Below are positions 33,201-43,132 of a stretch of DNA of 64,000 bases, piece after piece (within the stretch, counting starts at the first letter, position 1; each line of letters begins with the position of its first letter). The translations under genes and the position numbers were made by a program. The notes under the pieces were generated by a model, which saw only the letters and a list, made by a program, of their open reading frames with translations, ran no database searches and was not told the DNA's origin. Source of the DNA: Neostapfia colusana (lineage: Eukaryota; Streptophyta; Magnoliopsida; Poales; Poaceae); the NCBI GenBank assembly GCA_030760725.1, contig JASWHV010000018.1, positions 25,700,273 through 25,764,272 of the forward strand, given 5' to 3'.

Positions 33201-33654
33201 AAAACTGATCGGAGCTGGGGTTTTTATAGCCGGGGGAGGGCGGTGGGTCTGTTGTGATCGAGTTGGAGTCCGCTGGGACCGGAATTCGGCTGCGGGACGC
33301 GATTTCCAGATCGGTTGCGATCGCGCGCACGGGAGAGAGTCCGGGGTCGCGGGGTTAGGGATGACATGTGGGTCCCACCCGTCAGCGAGGGGGCAGCGCG
33401 GCGCGCGCGGGGCGGTCTGGCGCGGGGGTTTGCTGGGCCGGCTGGCGGTTTCGGCCCACTGGCCAGTTTTTTTTTCCGATTTCCTTTTTCTTTTTCCATT
33501 TCTTTTCTGTTTTTGGGTATAATTTGAATTCCAGTTTGAATTTGAATCTTTTCAAAACATGCAACACGTCCAAAAATTTCTAAATTCCCCTCTGAACATG
33601 GTTTAGGGTTTTAAATCAAAATTTGGGCTTTGGCTAAAAATTTGGGGTGTTACA
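30288..33654 (-). repeat. 3' LTR of the Tekay element
   Basis: 3367 bp. Minus-strand ends TGTAACACCCC...GGGTGTGACA. The TATA-like TATAAAAA on minus is at 33221-33228. No conserved coding sequence: short frames inside are shared with the other LTR only because the LTRs are copies. Confidence 0.95.
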
Positions 33655-33670
33655 GCTCTACCCCCCTTAA
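33655..33670 (-). other. Polypurine tract of the Tekay element
   Basis: The minus strand reads TTAAGGGGGGTAGAGC immediately before TGTAACACC, a purine run next to the 3' LTR. Confidence 0.8.
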
Positions 33671-33699
33671 AAGAAATCTCGTCCTCGAGATTGGTGTTT

Positions 33700-36600
33700 C
33701 TAAGAAAACAATTCCGGAAACTGTGCCTTGAGCTCATCTTCCCGTTCCCAGGTGGCTTCCTCCTCTGAGTGATGCTTCCACTGCACCTTGCACATCCGGA
33801 TTCTCTTGTTTCCGGTGAGGCGTTCCATTGTCTCCAAAATCTTGTATGGTTGCTCGGCATAAGACAAATCTTCAGCTACATCCACTTCATTCATGGGTAA
33901 CACCTCTTCAGGCGTCCTCGGGCATTTCTTGAGTTGTGACACATGAAATACATCGTGCACGTCCGATAGATGAACCGGTAACTCTAGTTGATACGCCACT
34001 TCGCCTTTTCTTTCCAAAACTTGAAAGGGTCTGATGTATCGAGGTGACAACTTCCCTTTCACCTTGAACCGACGAAGTCCTCTGATAGGGGATACCTTGA
34101 GATAAACATAGTCTCCCACGTTGAAAACGAGTTCTCTTCTTCGTACATCAGCATAACTCTTCTGGCGTGTTTGTGCTATCCTCAAGTTGTTGCGAATCTC
34201 CCTCACCTTCGCCTCGGCTTCTTGTAGCACTTCTAGACCAAACACTTTACTTTCTCCTGTTTGGTTCCAAAATAGGGGAGTTCTGCACTTCCTTCCATAC
34301 AAAGCTTCAAACGGTGACATCTTCATACTAGCTTGATAGCTGTTGTTATAGGAAAACTCCGCATACGGTAAGTTCTTGTCCCAACTCCTATTGTTTTTGA
34401 GTGCACATGCCCTTAGCATATCTTCAAGAATCTGATTGGTCCTCTCTGTCTGCCCGTCAGTTTGGGGATGATAGGCAGAGCTGAAATTCAGATGGGTTCC
34501 CATGGTTTCATGCAACTTTTGCCAAAACCTCGAGGTGAACTGTGTCCCTCGATCCGACACAATCTTCTTTGGCACTCCATGGTAACACACGATCCTTGAC
34601 ATGTACAGTTCTGCCAATTTGGATCCGCTGTAGCTTTCTTTCACAGGGATGAAATGAGCTACCTTGGTTAGCCTATCAATAATGACCCATATTGAATCAT
34701 ATCCGGATTGGGTCCTAGGCAATCCCACGATAAAATCCATGCTGATTTCTTCCCACTTCCATTCAGGCACTTTGAGTGGTTGCAATAATCCCGCGGGTCG
34801 TTGATGTTCAGCTTTCACCAACTGAAATGTGTCACATAGGGCAACATGTTCCGCGACATCTCGCTTCATGCCATACCACCAATACCTGCTTTTGAGGTCC
34901 TGGTACATCTTCGTACTCCCAGGATGAATGGAATAGTCAGAATCGTGAGCCTCCTTCAAAATTAGTTCACGGATCTCTTTTACTTCTGGCACACAGATCC
35001 TTTTCCCGTGCCACACCGTTCCCTGTTCATCCTCTCTAAAACCAGGAGCTTTATTTTCCTTAATGAGCTGTCTGATCTCTTGTATCTTCTCATCATTCTT
35101 TTGGCCCTCACGTATGTCTCGCTCGAGTGTGGAGTCCACTTCCATGGCGATGGCTTCACCACTATTTACTAGACATAGATTGAGCCTTATAACCTCGTCC
35201 TTCAATTCTGCAGGCATGTCCTTCAAGCTCAACTTATTGACCTGCACTTTCCGACTCAAAGCATCGGCCACGACGTTTGCTTTCCCAGGATGATAGTTGA
35301 TGCCCACATCAAAGTCATTGATTAGCTCTAGCCATCTTCTTTGTCTGAGGTTGAGATCTGGCTGTGTGAATATATACTTCAAACTCTTATGATCCGTATA
35401 TATCTCTGTCCTCTTCCCCATTAAATAGTGTCGCCAAATTTTCAACGCGTGTACCACTGCAGCTAGTTCTAGGTCATGTGTAGGATAGTTCTTCTCGTGC
35501 TTCCGAAGCTGCCGGGATGCATAAGCCACGACATGTCCTTCTTGCATGAGAACACATCCCAACCCATTTCCAGAGGCATCGCAGTACACTGTGAAACTCT
35601 TCTGCATATCTGGCATAACCAGCACTGGGGCTGTTGTCAATCTCTTCTTTAACTCCTGAAAACTCGTCTCGCACTGTGGCGTCCAGGTGAATGTGATTCC
35701 CTTCTCCAACAGTTTAGTGAGAGGTCTCGAGATCTTGGAGAATCCCTCAATAAACCGTCGATAGTATCCAGCCAATCCCAAAAAGCTTCGAACTTCCCCG
35801 ACATTTTCAGGGGTCTTCCACTTCTGGATATCCTCGATTTTGGCGGGATCTACGGAGATTCCTCCCTCCGAGATTATATGTCCTAAAAAGGGAACTCTCT
35901 TCAGCCAAAACTCACACTTGCTCAATTTGGCATATAGTTGGTGTTCTCTCAATCTCTGCAACACCAACCTTAGATGTTTCTCATGTTCTTCTTCATCTTT
36001 GGAGAAGACGAGAATATCATCTATGAAAACCACCACAAATTTGTCCAGATATTCCATGAATACCTTGTTCATGAGGTACATGAAATATGCCGGGGCATTG
36101 GTTAGCCCGAAAGGCATGACAGTATATTCATACAGTCCGTACCGAGATACGAAAGCTGTCTTGGGAATATCTGATTGCCTTATCTTGAGTTGGTGGTATC
36201 CCGACCTGAGATCAATTTTCGAGAACACACAAGCTCCCCTCAACTGATCAAACAAGTCTTCAATGCGAGGCAATGGGTACTTGTTTTTGATGGTTACCTC
36301 ATTCAAGGCACGGTAATCCACGCATAACCTTTGGGTTCCATCTTTCTTAGGCACAAATATCACCGGAGCTCCCCATGGTGAGGAACTAGGGCGAATATAC
36401 CCCTTCTCCGTCAATTCTCTCAAATGATCCTTGAGCTCTTCTAGCTGCTTGGAGTCCATTCGATAAGGTCTCTTGTATATCGGGGCTGTTCCCGGTACTA
36501 GCTCAATTGCGAATTCCACATCACGGTCGGGAGGCATACCTGGCAACTCCTCCGGAAAAACATCTGGATAATCCCTGATGGTCCTGATTTCCTCAACTTT

Positions 36601-38169
36601 CACCTCCACTTGATTTAATTTAATGTCCCTCCTAGGCTCGTGCATCGTTATGAACTTTACTCTTGTGCCATTGGGGTGAGTTAGTTCTACCGTTCGGGTC
36701 GAACAATGGATGATTCCTTTATGTTTGGTCAACCAATCCATACCCAGAATAATATCTATCCCTTGTGAGTCTTTTACTATGAGGTTAGCAGTAAATACTA
36801 CCCCATTAATGTCTAGGCTCACTTTGGGACACACTTGTCTTGTCCTTATTTCTCCACCTGGAGAGTTTACGGCTAGCATATGGTTCATTTGTGTGGTTGC
36901 TAGGTCATGCTTCTTAACAAACCCTTGAGCAATGAATGAGTGGGTAGCACCAGAATCAAACAGCAGAGTTGCAAGGTGTAAATTGGCAGGAAACTTACCA
37001 ACTACCACGTCGGGCGCCTCTTGTGCTTCCTCCATAGTGACGTGGTTCACCCGTCCCCTCACTACATTCTGCTGTTGTGGCGGCGCAGGCTTCTTCTTCG
37101 GGCACTTATGGGCATAGTGCCCCACTTCACCACAGCTAAAACATTGCACCCCAACCTTAGGTGCTTGGCCTTTGTTGTCTTGGGGTTGGTTCGGGGGTCC
37201 TTGCACTGCTAGTCGAGGTGGATATGCGGGGCGAGGCTGCTGCACAAACTGACGTGGCGGCTGTGCAGGTGCTGCGGATGGCCTGTAGTTTGGGTTGTAC
37301 CCTCTTGGTGCTGAATAGGGTACCACAGCACGGCTTGTCTGCCCCGTAGGTTGCTGCATCATACGTGGGCGGGTGTTGCTTCCTGAGGCCTGATGTGACC
37401 ATCCCGCCTTCCTCTTATTCTCATTTTCCAGGGCCTTTAGCTTCCTTTCCACCACAAACGCCCTGTCCACCATCTTTTGAAAACTTTCATACTCATTGGA
37501 GGACATGGCACACTGCATCTCTGCGGTAAGTCCCTCCACGAAACAATCTTGTTTCTGCTCATCAGTCTCTATGTCTCGTGGAGCATAACGGGATAGTTGA
37601 GTAAATTTAGTGAGGTATTCCCTCACCGTCATGTTTCCCTGCTGCAGTCCCAAAAACTCCTTTCTCTTGTTTTTGAGTTCACCTCTTGGGATGTAGTGGT
37701 TGCGGAAGCTACGCTTGAACTCTTCCCAAGTGATGTTCTCAGGGTCATGATGGGCGGCCACGTAGGCGGTCCACCAATCAGCAGCAGGTCCCTGCAATTG
37801 ATGAGAGGCAAACAGCACCCTCTCATACCCTTGGCATTGTATTATCCTCATCTTACTTTCAACAGTCTTCAGCCAATCATCTGCCTCCAGAGGTTCAGCA
37901 GCACTTGCAAACTTTGGAGGTTGAGTTCCTAGAAACTCACTCAACCTTGGTTGGCGTGGTGCAGCTTGTGGAGGTGGAACTTGATGCAAGTTAGCCACCA
38001 CTTGAGTCAAGTTCTGGATGAGCAGATTTTGATTCTCCAGCATTTGGTGGAGAGGATCAACTTCTTCACGGCGACCACCCCGGTCCTGTTCTTCAGAAAG
38101 ATGAGGGTTGCATGCCTCATCATTGTTGTTGGCGGGGTTGGCAGCACGTCCTTTTCCTCTTCCGGCCAT
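33700..38169 (-). CDS. gag-pol: Gag-Pol polyprotein with chromodomain (Tekay clade)
   Basis: Open frame of 1489 codons, ATG at 38169. Gag with LQGPAADWW and a CCHC knuckle (CFSCGEVGHYAHKC, residues about 343-356). Protease DSGATHSF (about 405). RT with the FIDD catalytic motif (about 715). RNase H with CDAS (Asp near 864), LELAAV, YTDHKS and VADALS. Integrase with catalytic Asp about 1145 (SMDFIVG), Asp about 1206 (SDRGTQF) and Glu about 1242 (DGQTERTNQ). A C-terminal chromodomain (about 1436-1488, with KVQWKHHSEEEATWE), the module by which chromoviruses are thought to target heterochromatin. Oddity: the zinc region has CDTFQ at 1112-1116, so the second Cys of the expected Cys-x2-Cys is Phe. 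Otherwise full length and open. No stop separates gag and pol. Confidence 0.95.
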   Translation of the reverse strand: MAGRGKGRAANPANNNDEACNPHLSEEQDRGGRREEVDPLHQMLENQNLLIQNLTQVVANLHQVPPPQAAPRQPRLSEFLGTQPPKFASAAEPLEADDWLKTVESKMRIIQCQGYERVLFASHQLQGPAADWWTAYVAAHHDPENITWEEFKRSFRNHYIPRGELKNKRKEFLGLQQGNMTVREYLTKFTQLSRYAPRDIETDEQKQDCFVEGLTAEMQCAMSSNEYESFQKMVDRAFVVERKLKALENENKRKAGWSHQASGSNTRPRMMQQPTGQTSRAVVPYSAPRGYNPNYRPSAAPAQPPRQFVQQPRPAYPPRLAVQGPPNQPQDNKGQAPKVGVQCFSCGEVGHYAHKCPKKKPAPPQQQNVVRGRVNHVTMEEAQEAPDVVVGKFPANLHLATLLFDSGATHSFIAQGFVKKHDLATTQMNHMLAVNSPGGEIRTRQVCPKVSLDINGVVFTANLIVKDSQGIDIILGMDWLTKHKGIIHCSTRTVELTHPNGTRVKFITMHEPRRDIKLNQVEVKVEEIRTIRDYPDVFPEELPGMPPDRDVEFAIELVPGTAPIYKRPYRMDSKQLEELKDHLRELTEKGYIRPSSSPWGAPVIFVPKKDGTQRLCVDYRALNEVTIKNKYPLPRIEDLFDQLRGACVFSKIDLRSGYHQLKIRQSDIPKTAFVSRYGLYEYTVMPFGLTNAPAYFMYLMNKVFMEYLDKFVVVFIDDILVFSKDEEEHEKHLRLVLQRLREHQLYAKLSKCEFWLKRVPFLGHIISEGGISVDPAKIEDIQKWKTPENVGEVRSFLGLAGYYRRFIEGFSKISRPLTKLLEKGITFTWTPQCETSFQELKKRLTTAPVLVMPDMQKSFTVYCDASGNGLGCVLMQEGHVVAYASRQLRKHEKNYPTHDLELAAVVHALKIWRHYLMGKRTEIYTDHKSLKYIFTQPDLNLRQRRWLELINDFDVGINYHPGKANVVADALSRKVQVNKLSLKDMPAELKDEVIRLNLCLVNSGEAIAMEVDSTLERDIREGQKNDEKIQEIRQLIKENKAPGFREDEQGTVWHGKRICVPEVKEIRELILKEAHDSDYSIHPGSTKMYQDLKSRYWWYGMKRDVAEHVALCDTFQLVKAEHQRPAGLLQPLKVPEWKWEEISMDFIVGLPRTQSGYDSIWVIIDRLTKVAHFIPVKESYSGSKLAELYMSRIVCYHGVPKKIVSDRGTQFTSRFWQKLHETMGTHLNFSSAYHPQTDGQTERTNQILEDMLRACALKNNRSWDKNLPYAEFSYNNSYQASMKMSPFEALYGRKCRTPLFWNQTGESKVFGLEVLQEAEAKVREIRNNLRIAQTRQKSYADVRRRELVFNVGDYVYLKVSPIRGLRRFKVKGKLSPRYIRPFQVLERKGEVAYQLELPVHLSDVHDVFHVSQLKKCPRTPEEVLPMNEVDVAEDLSYAEQPYKILETMERLTGNKRIRMCKVQWKHHSEEEATWEREDELKAQFPELFS

Positions 38170-38470
38170 CTGGCAGAATCAACAAATGTTAATTTGATAC
38201 CATTTAGTACCATCTTACTACTTTCATTTGTTGGTACTTTAAGGTGTTGAGTCTTTGTTAAAATTTTACGAGGGTTTATATCTCACGCCAAATAAATGCA
38301 CTATTATTTCCTGTGGGTTCACACACCAAAGCAAAACAATCTGAAGACGAGGCTGTGGACAATTGCTCATGGCTTCCACAACTCATGTCACACACCAAGC
38401 ATCATCACACCATTAACTACGTAACGACTCGACTACTCGACCTCTTGCTAGCTAGGGGAAAGACTCTACA
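38170..38470 (-). other. Spacer between the upstream ORF and gag in the Tekay element
   Basis: About 300 nt without a conserved frame. The upstream ORF and gag are in different frames, so gag translation would need a spliced RNA, reinitiation or internal entry. The sequence does not show which. Confidence 0.6.
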
Positions 38471-39250
38471 CTACTCGTCCTCTTGAGCTGGCTCCTCGGG
38501 ATCTTCCTCCTCATTTCGGCTACCTTCTGACTCTGCTTTGGGTGGGGAGGCTGCTGGTGGAGAAGTGCGACGACGCCTGATCGCTCGGCGATCCGGGGAG
38601 TCAGGAGTCCATGTATCATTCACGGTGACACACAGTTCATTCCCATCTCCTCTTTCTCTCGCCTTTAAGCAAGCTCGCAGCAACGCCTCCGTTTCCTTCA
38701 GGGTGTCTCGGACATCCTGAAGCTCTTGTTGACACTCTTGCAGTCGAGTGCTGAGTATAGCAGCATCCTCCAAGCACAAGTCCATGTGCTCATGGGAAGT
38801 CCCTTGCTGCACCGGTGGGTACTTGTACTCCGTGGTACCACTCTCACGTTGGAGGACATACATGTACTCAGTTTTGTCCAAGTGGCGACGATAGATGTGA
38901 CTCTGGCAGGTGATGGCCTCCCAGGTGACATCTCTCTCTGCGTCAACTTGTGTTGCTCGACAAGCTGGAGAATGGTGGATCTTCAGCAGCTGATTCTCGT
39001 GTATAATCCTCATCTCCGAACTCCATTCTTCCCTCTTCTCACGGATGGTCCTGGTGGAGTTATAGTGGATGATGAGCTTGCCCGTATTGCCGGCGGCTTC
39101 GAGCATACGCCGAAGACGGCGCAACAAATCTCCTACTGCCAATCCGTAGGAAAGGTACGTCACTGGACGACTCTCCTCTCTTTCGGCAAGGGCTACTATG
39201 GGAACTCTCCCTCCTGTGGACTTACGAGCGGTGCGAATCATGCGAACCAT
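38471..39250 (-). CDS. Additional sense ORF upstream of gag, with histone H3 tail-like N-terminus
   Basis: Open frame of 259 codons between primer site and gag, same strand as the element. ATG at 39250, stop at 38471. It starts MVRMIRTARKSTGGRVP. Without the initiator Met, residues 6-13 are TARKSTGG, identical to histone H3 residues 6-13 in the same register, and R2, P16, L20 and A21 also agree (12 of 21 with no gap). The position of H3 Lys9 is kept, while H3 Lys4 is Ile and Lys14 is Arg. The middle (residues about 30-150) matches no family I recognise. Residues about 165-205 (Leu/Glu/Gln-rich, DVRDTLKETEALLRACL) look like a coiled coil. The C-terminus is Pro/Ser-rich, then acidic. No gag or pol motif. 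Function unknown. The H3-like tail suggests interaction with H3K9 readers or writers, but this is inference. Confidence 0.8.
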   Translation of the reverse strand: MVRMIRTARKSTGGRVPIVALAEREESRPVTYLSYGLAVGDLLRRLRRMLEAAGNTGKLIIHYNSTRTIREKREEWSSEMRIIHENQLLKIHHSPACRATQVDAERDVTWEAITCQSHIYRRHLDKTEYMYVLQRESGTTEYKYPPVQQGTSHEHMDLCLEDAAILSTRLQECQQELQDVRDTLKETEALLRACLKARERGDGNELCVTVNDTWTPDSPDRRAIRRRRTSPPAASPPKAESEGSRNEEEDPEEPAQEDE

Positions 39251-39449
39251 CTAAAACAAAAGAATTTAAAATTAGGTTAGATAAATTCTCAAACAAAAAT
39301 CCTATTTTGAATGAAAGTTGGGATAAGATGAAGAAAATGACTCCTTTAATAACACTTTTCCACCCACACCTTGGAAAATAGTTTTTAAGAAAATAGAGCC
39401 CTTAACTACGTCCATTTCTACCTAGGTCCACGTTCCTACGGGCAACCTT
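39251..39449 (-). other. 5' leader of the Tekay element
   Basis: About 200 nt between primer site and upstream ORF. No coding sequence is seen. Confidence 0.6.
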
Positions 39450-39462
39450 GGCTCTCATACCA
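39450..39462 (-). other. Primer binding site of the Tekay element (initiator tRNA-Met type)
   Basis: The minus strand reads TGGTATGAGAGCC four bases after the 5' LTR. This is the canonical plant initiator-Met primer site with one mismatch (G in place of C at its seventh base). Confidence 0.85.
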
Positions 39463-39466
39463 CCTC

Positions 39467-42400
39467 TGTCACACCCGGTTTTTCCGAAGAAACAACCAAG
39501 TGAATATCACATGTATGCCAGGATCATTTTCTCATACATGTGATGACAAATAGTGAAGCATCATTTATTACAAGCCAGGTGTCGAATATAAATAAGTCTT
39601 ACATCGCAATTGTCTCAATGGACACTAATGCTTCATCACAAGTAAATAAACTAGCAGCGGAATATTATTATTTAGGGCTCCATCACAGGCGTTGCCCGGG
39701 GGTCTTCATGAACCTAAAAGCCTTCCTCGGGTCCAAAATCTTGGTCATTATACACCACCTCATTATCTTGACCTGAGCAGCAATATAAACCAACAAATAT
39801 GCAAGGTTGAGTACCAATGGTACTCAGCAAGTGTGGGAAAATTATATCATGCATGGCTAGAACAAGGAGAGGTTGAACTCATGGTTAAAGCACTACGCAA
39901 TTAATACCTATCACCTTAGCTTATTAAGCACCTACATTACTACACAGGTGAAATGGTCCAAATCTCCCATCCCATCATCATAACCAAATAACCATAACAT
40001 CATTTCCAATGTTAAGCTCCCCGCTTAACATCAACAACTTCCAAAAACCTTCACTCCTCTAATCATGAATAAGTCCAGGCCGCTCTTAACCGTGAGCACG
40101 GCTGTCAAGACAGTTTTGACTCTGCAGAGTTTGTACCACTGTACCCACAAGTAGTGATTTCATCCTCCGTTGCCGGGTGGACTAAAAGAACCTCCATTAT
40201 GCCAGTGGCTACGTTCCACATTCACACTTCCCAGGTGTGTGGCCAAGAGATCACTACGAAGCCTTTACAAAGGGATTCCCGACGAGCGTGGGCCCACTGA
40301 GGTTTCACCCCTAACAGCATACAAGAGGCTCCAACCCCGCTGCAGTGGCCCCCTCTTGAGCCTTGCGGTTCATATGGTAGTCCAGCTGACACCTACTCCC
40401 CGCACCATCCAACACACCCATACTACGCCGGGGATACACCTAATTAATTGGCCAAGCTGCCCCATCTCAGCATGTGGTTGGCACTGTAAAGCTGGGTTAC
40501 ATGCTCCATGAACCGGTCCTTAGGATCCAGGCAAGTACTAAACACAAACCCAAGTCTCGTGCACCCAGCACACAACCAAAACATCCAACTTGCCTTGATC
40601 CCTACCTCTACATAACTCACAATGTCTCATTCAAGAGTATGGTAATATAAACTGATGATCTCATATCCCAAATATCCCATTCTAAGCATGGCTAAGCATA
40701 TGCATGTGTATAAATGACATGACAAAATAAATCCCAACCCAAGCTTCAAGGAAACAAGGTAATGCAATTCTAGGGAAACTTCCTAGCATGGGTTTCATAT
40801 TTAACTTGACAATGCAAATAATTCTATCTACACATCCTAGCATAGGATCAAAGTGGTCAAGGACACTTGCCTCCTTCTTGCTGCTCTTGAAATTGGTAGT
40901 CCTGATCTTGGAAAGGAATAACTTGCTCTTGAACAGGTTCTACTTCATACCATCACACATAGCAAAAGAAAAACAACAATCGTAAGACATAGCTCACACT
41001 TCTACTTCATACAAACCACACATTCATATTTATAAAAGTTCTTTACTATTATATGTGTTGTGGTTACCTTATGTGTGTTAAGTTGTGGCTTGCATGCACT
41101 TTTAACCATGTATATATGATTCCTACTTTTGTGTCCACATTTATACTTGCATACAATGCGCCTTCACAATTTCTATCAACCCTAAACTGAATTCTTTGTA
41201 TTTTAGAAACTCCATTTATCATTTACTAGTTGCTATATTTTTCAGATTTATATTCCTATGCATAATAGTGTATTTTATTATTAAATTAGTAATACACATC
41301 ACCTAAACAGATTAGGTTCTAGTCCTAAATAATTTAAAATCATATTTTGACCATGGCTTATGATGTATACTATTTCATAATTATTTTCCCTATTTTTCTT
41401 TAACTATTCTTTACTTAAAAATGTGTCCCTATACTATTAAATGTGAATAATAGATGAAACAGATTTATTTCAGCCCAAAAATATATTTTTATCTCACTCC
41501 AAAGTTTTCTAAGTACTGAGAAAGTTTTTAATAAATTTTGACAATTATGTTTGTCCCCCTTTTAATTTTTAAACACTAGTTACATATTCAATGTTTTAAA
41601 TTAAATACTAAACAGGGCTAAAATAATGAATTCACCCCATTACAGGGTCTATAATATTATTTTCATAATTTCCAGGGGTCTAGCTACACTTTTCAGAGGT
41701 GTTTTTCTTAATTTCTATTAAGTCCAGGGGCTAAAACTGATTTTTAAATGAATTTACATGATTTTCTGGAGTTCCAGGGGCTAGATCTGAAGTTTCCGGG
41801 GCTAGCTCTCAATTCCAGAGAACCCCAGGGGGTAGCACGTAAGAACTCCAGTCTTTATAACGCGGGGTCGACGTGGACCGTCCGATTTTAAACCGACGGC
41901 TGAGATTATAAGATCGAACCGGTACGCGGGGTTTTAAAGTCTACCGTGCGATTTAAAATAAACGGCGCACATGCGGCCACGTCGCTCTGATCGAACGCGG
42001 GCGGCGCTGCCGGCGGCGCACGGCGGCGGGAAACGGCGATCTCGCCAGAAAGTTTCGGATCCTCGAGAATTCTGCCTAGAACTGTGATCTTATGGCCTAG
42101 ATCGGTAGAGGGGAGGTCAGGGATCTCACCTCGGGGGTTTTCTCGAGCTCGGGGGTCCTGGAAAGTGATCGGCGGCGAGGTCAGAGGCAAAACCACGGCG
42201 AAGCTCGTCGGCGCTGTGTTTGCACCGTAACTCTCCGAGTTTTCTGTACCTGCAAAGTTCCCCGGAGGCGGTGGATCAAAACCAGCGAGTTAGATCAGAG
42301 TTTCCGAGCTTAGATCGGCCAGAATTCACCGGCGAAGTCTCGGTGCTCACCGGAGTGAAAATCGGCGATCGCATGCGGAAAACTGATCGGAGCTGGGGTT

Positions 42401-42831
42401 TTTATAGCCAGGGGAGGGCGGTGGGTCTGTTGTGATCGAGTTGGAGTCCGCTGGGACCGGAATTCGGCTGCGGGACGCGATTTCCAGATCGGTTGCGATC
42501 GCGCGCGCGGGAGAGAGTCCGGGGTCGCGGGGTTAGGGATGACATGTGGGTCCCACCCGTCAGCGAGGGGCAGCGCGGCGCGCGCGGGGCGGGCTGGCGC
42601 GGGGGTTTGCTGGGCCGGCTGGCGGTTTCGGCCCACTGGCCAGTTTTTTTTTTCCGATTTCCTTTTTCTTTTTCCATTTCTTTTCTGTTTTGGGTATAAT
42701 GTGAATTCCAGTTTGAATTTGAATCTTTTCAAAACATGCAACACGTCCAAAAATTTCTAAATTCCCCTCTGAACATGGTTTAGGGTTTTAAATCAAAATT
42801 TGGGCTTTGGCTAAAAATTTGGGGTGTTACA
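39467..42831 (-). repeat. 5' LTR of the Tekay element
   Basis: 3365 bp, nearly identical to the 3' LTR. TATA-like TATAAAAA on minus at 42399-42406, about 425 bases into the LTR. Confidence 0.95.
42399..42406 (-). promoter_or_regulatory. TATA-like box in the Tekay 5' LTR
   Basis: GGCTATAAAAACCCC context on the minus strand (C of GGC is mutated to T in this copy), the best core-promoter candidate in the LTR. Position only; no transcription data. Confidence 0.5.
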
Positions 42832-42836
42832 CGCAC
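42832..42836. repeat. Target-site duplication of the Tekay element, right copy
   Basis: CGCAC, identical to 30283-30287. Confidence 0.95.
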
Positions 42837-43132
42837 TCTAGCCATTTGCACCCTGGATTCGCTCTCCAGCAACTCATACCCTAGGTGTAACTCACCCTCA
42901 AGCTCAGGACTCCGTATCTGAGCAACAAGCAATACAGCGAGCACCTCAGCTCGCCGTGGACGTAGGCTTTTACGCTCCGGCGGCCCGAACCACGTAAAAC
43001 TCACCATGTCAAGCTTCTCCCAAACTCGTCCCTACGCTCAAGCTCTCCGCAAGTGACTAGCCCCTCCAAAAAAGAACCTCCGCGGGCTGCCCAGTGCAGA
43101 TCCGGGGGAAGTGTCGACCACACACGTCGACA
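42837..43132 (+). repeat. 3' LTR of D (P2), segment 3 of 3
   Basis: Last part of P2 (TCTAGCC... to ...CACACGTCGACA). After it begins unrelated, minus-oriented sequence of element F, so 43132 is the right end of D. Confidence 0.88.

Larger units (their letters stand above)
30288..42831 (-). mobile_element. Tekay-type chromovirus (Ty3/Gypsy), 12.5 kb, full length
   Basis: Minus-oriented. LTRs 30288-33654 (3') and 39467-42831 (5'), primer site, an extra sense ORF, a single gag-pol ORF with C-terminal chromodomain, PPT and a perfect 5 bp site duplication. Counting by eye I find about 20 substitutions and a few one-base indels between the 3.37 kb LTRs, roughly 0.6%. With the commonly used grass rate of 1.3e-8 per site per year that is about a quarter of a million years. 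Its AT-richer LTRs contrast with the GC-rich Tat sequence around it. It is the youngest and best preserved element here. Confidence 0.95.

Noticed and set aside
38471..39250. A captured full histone H3 gene
   Set aside because: Similarity ends after about 21 residues. No histone-fold helices follow, and the rest is coiled coil plus acidic tail.
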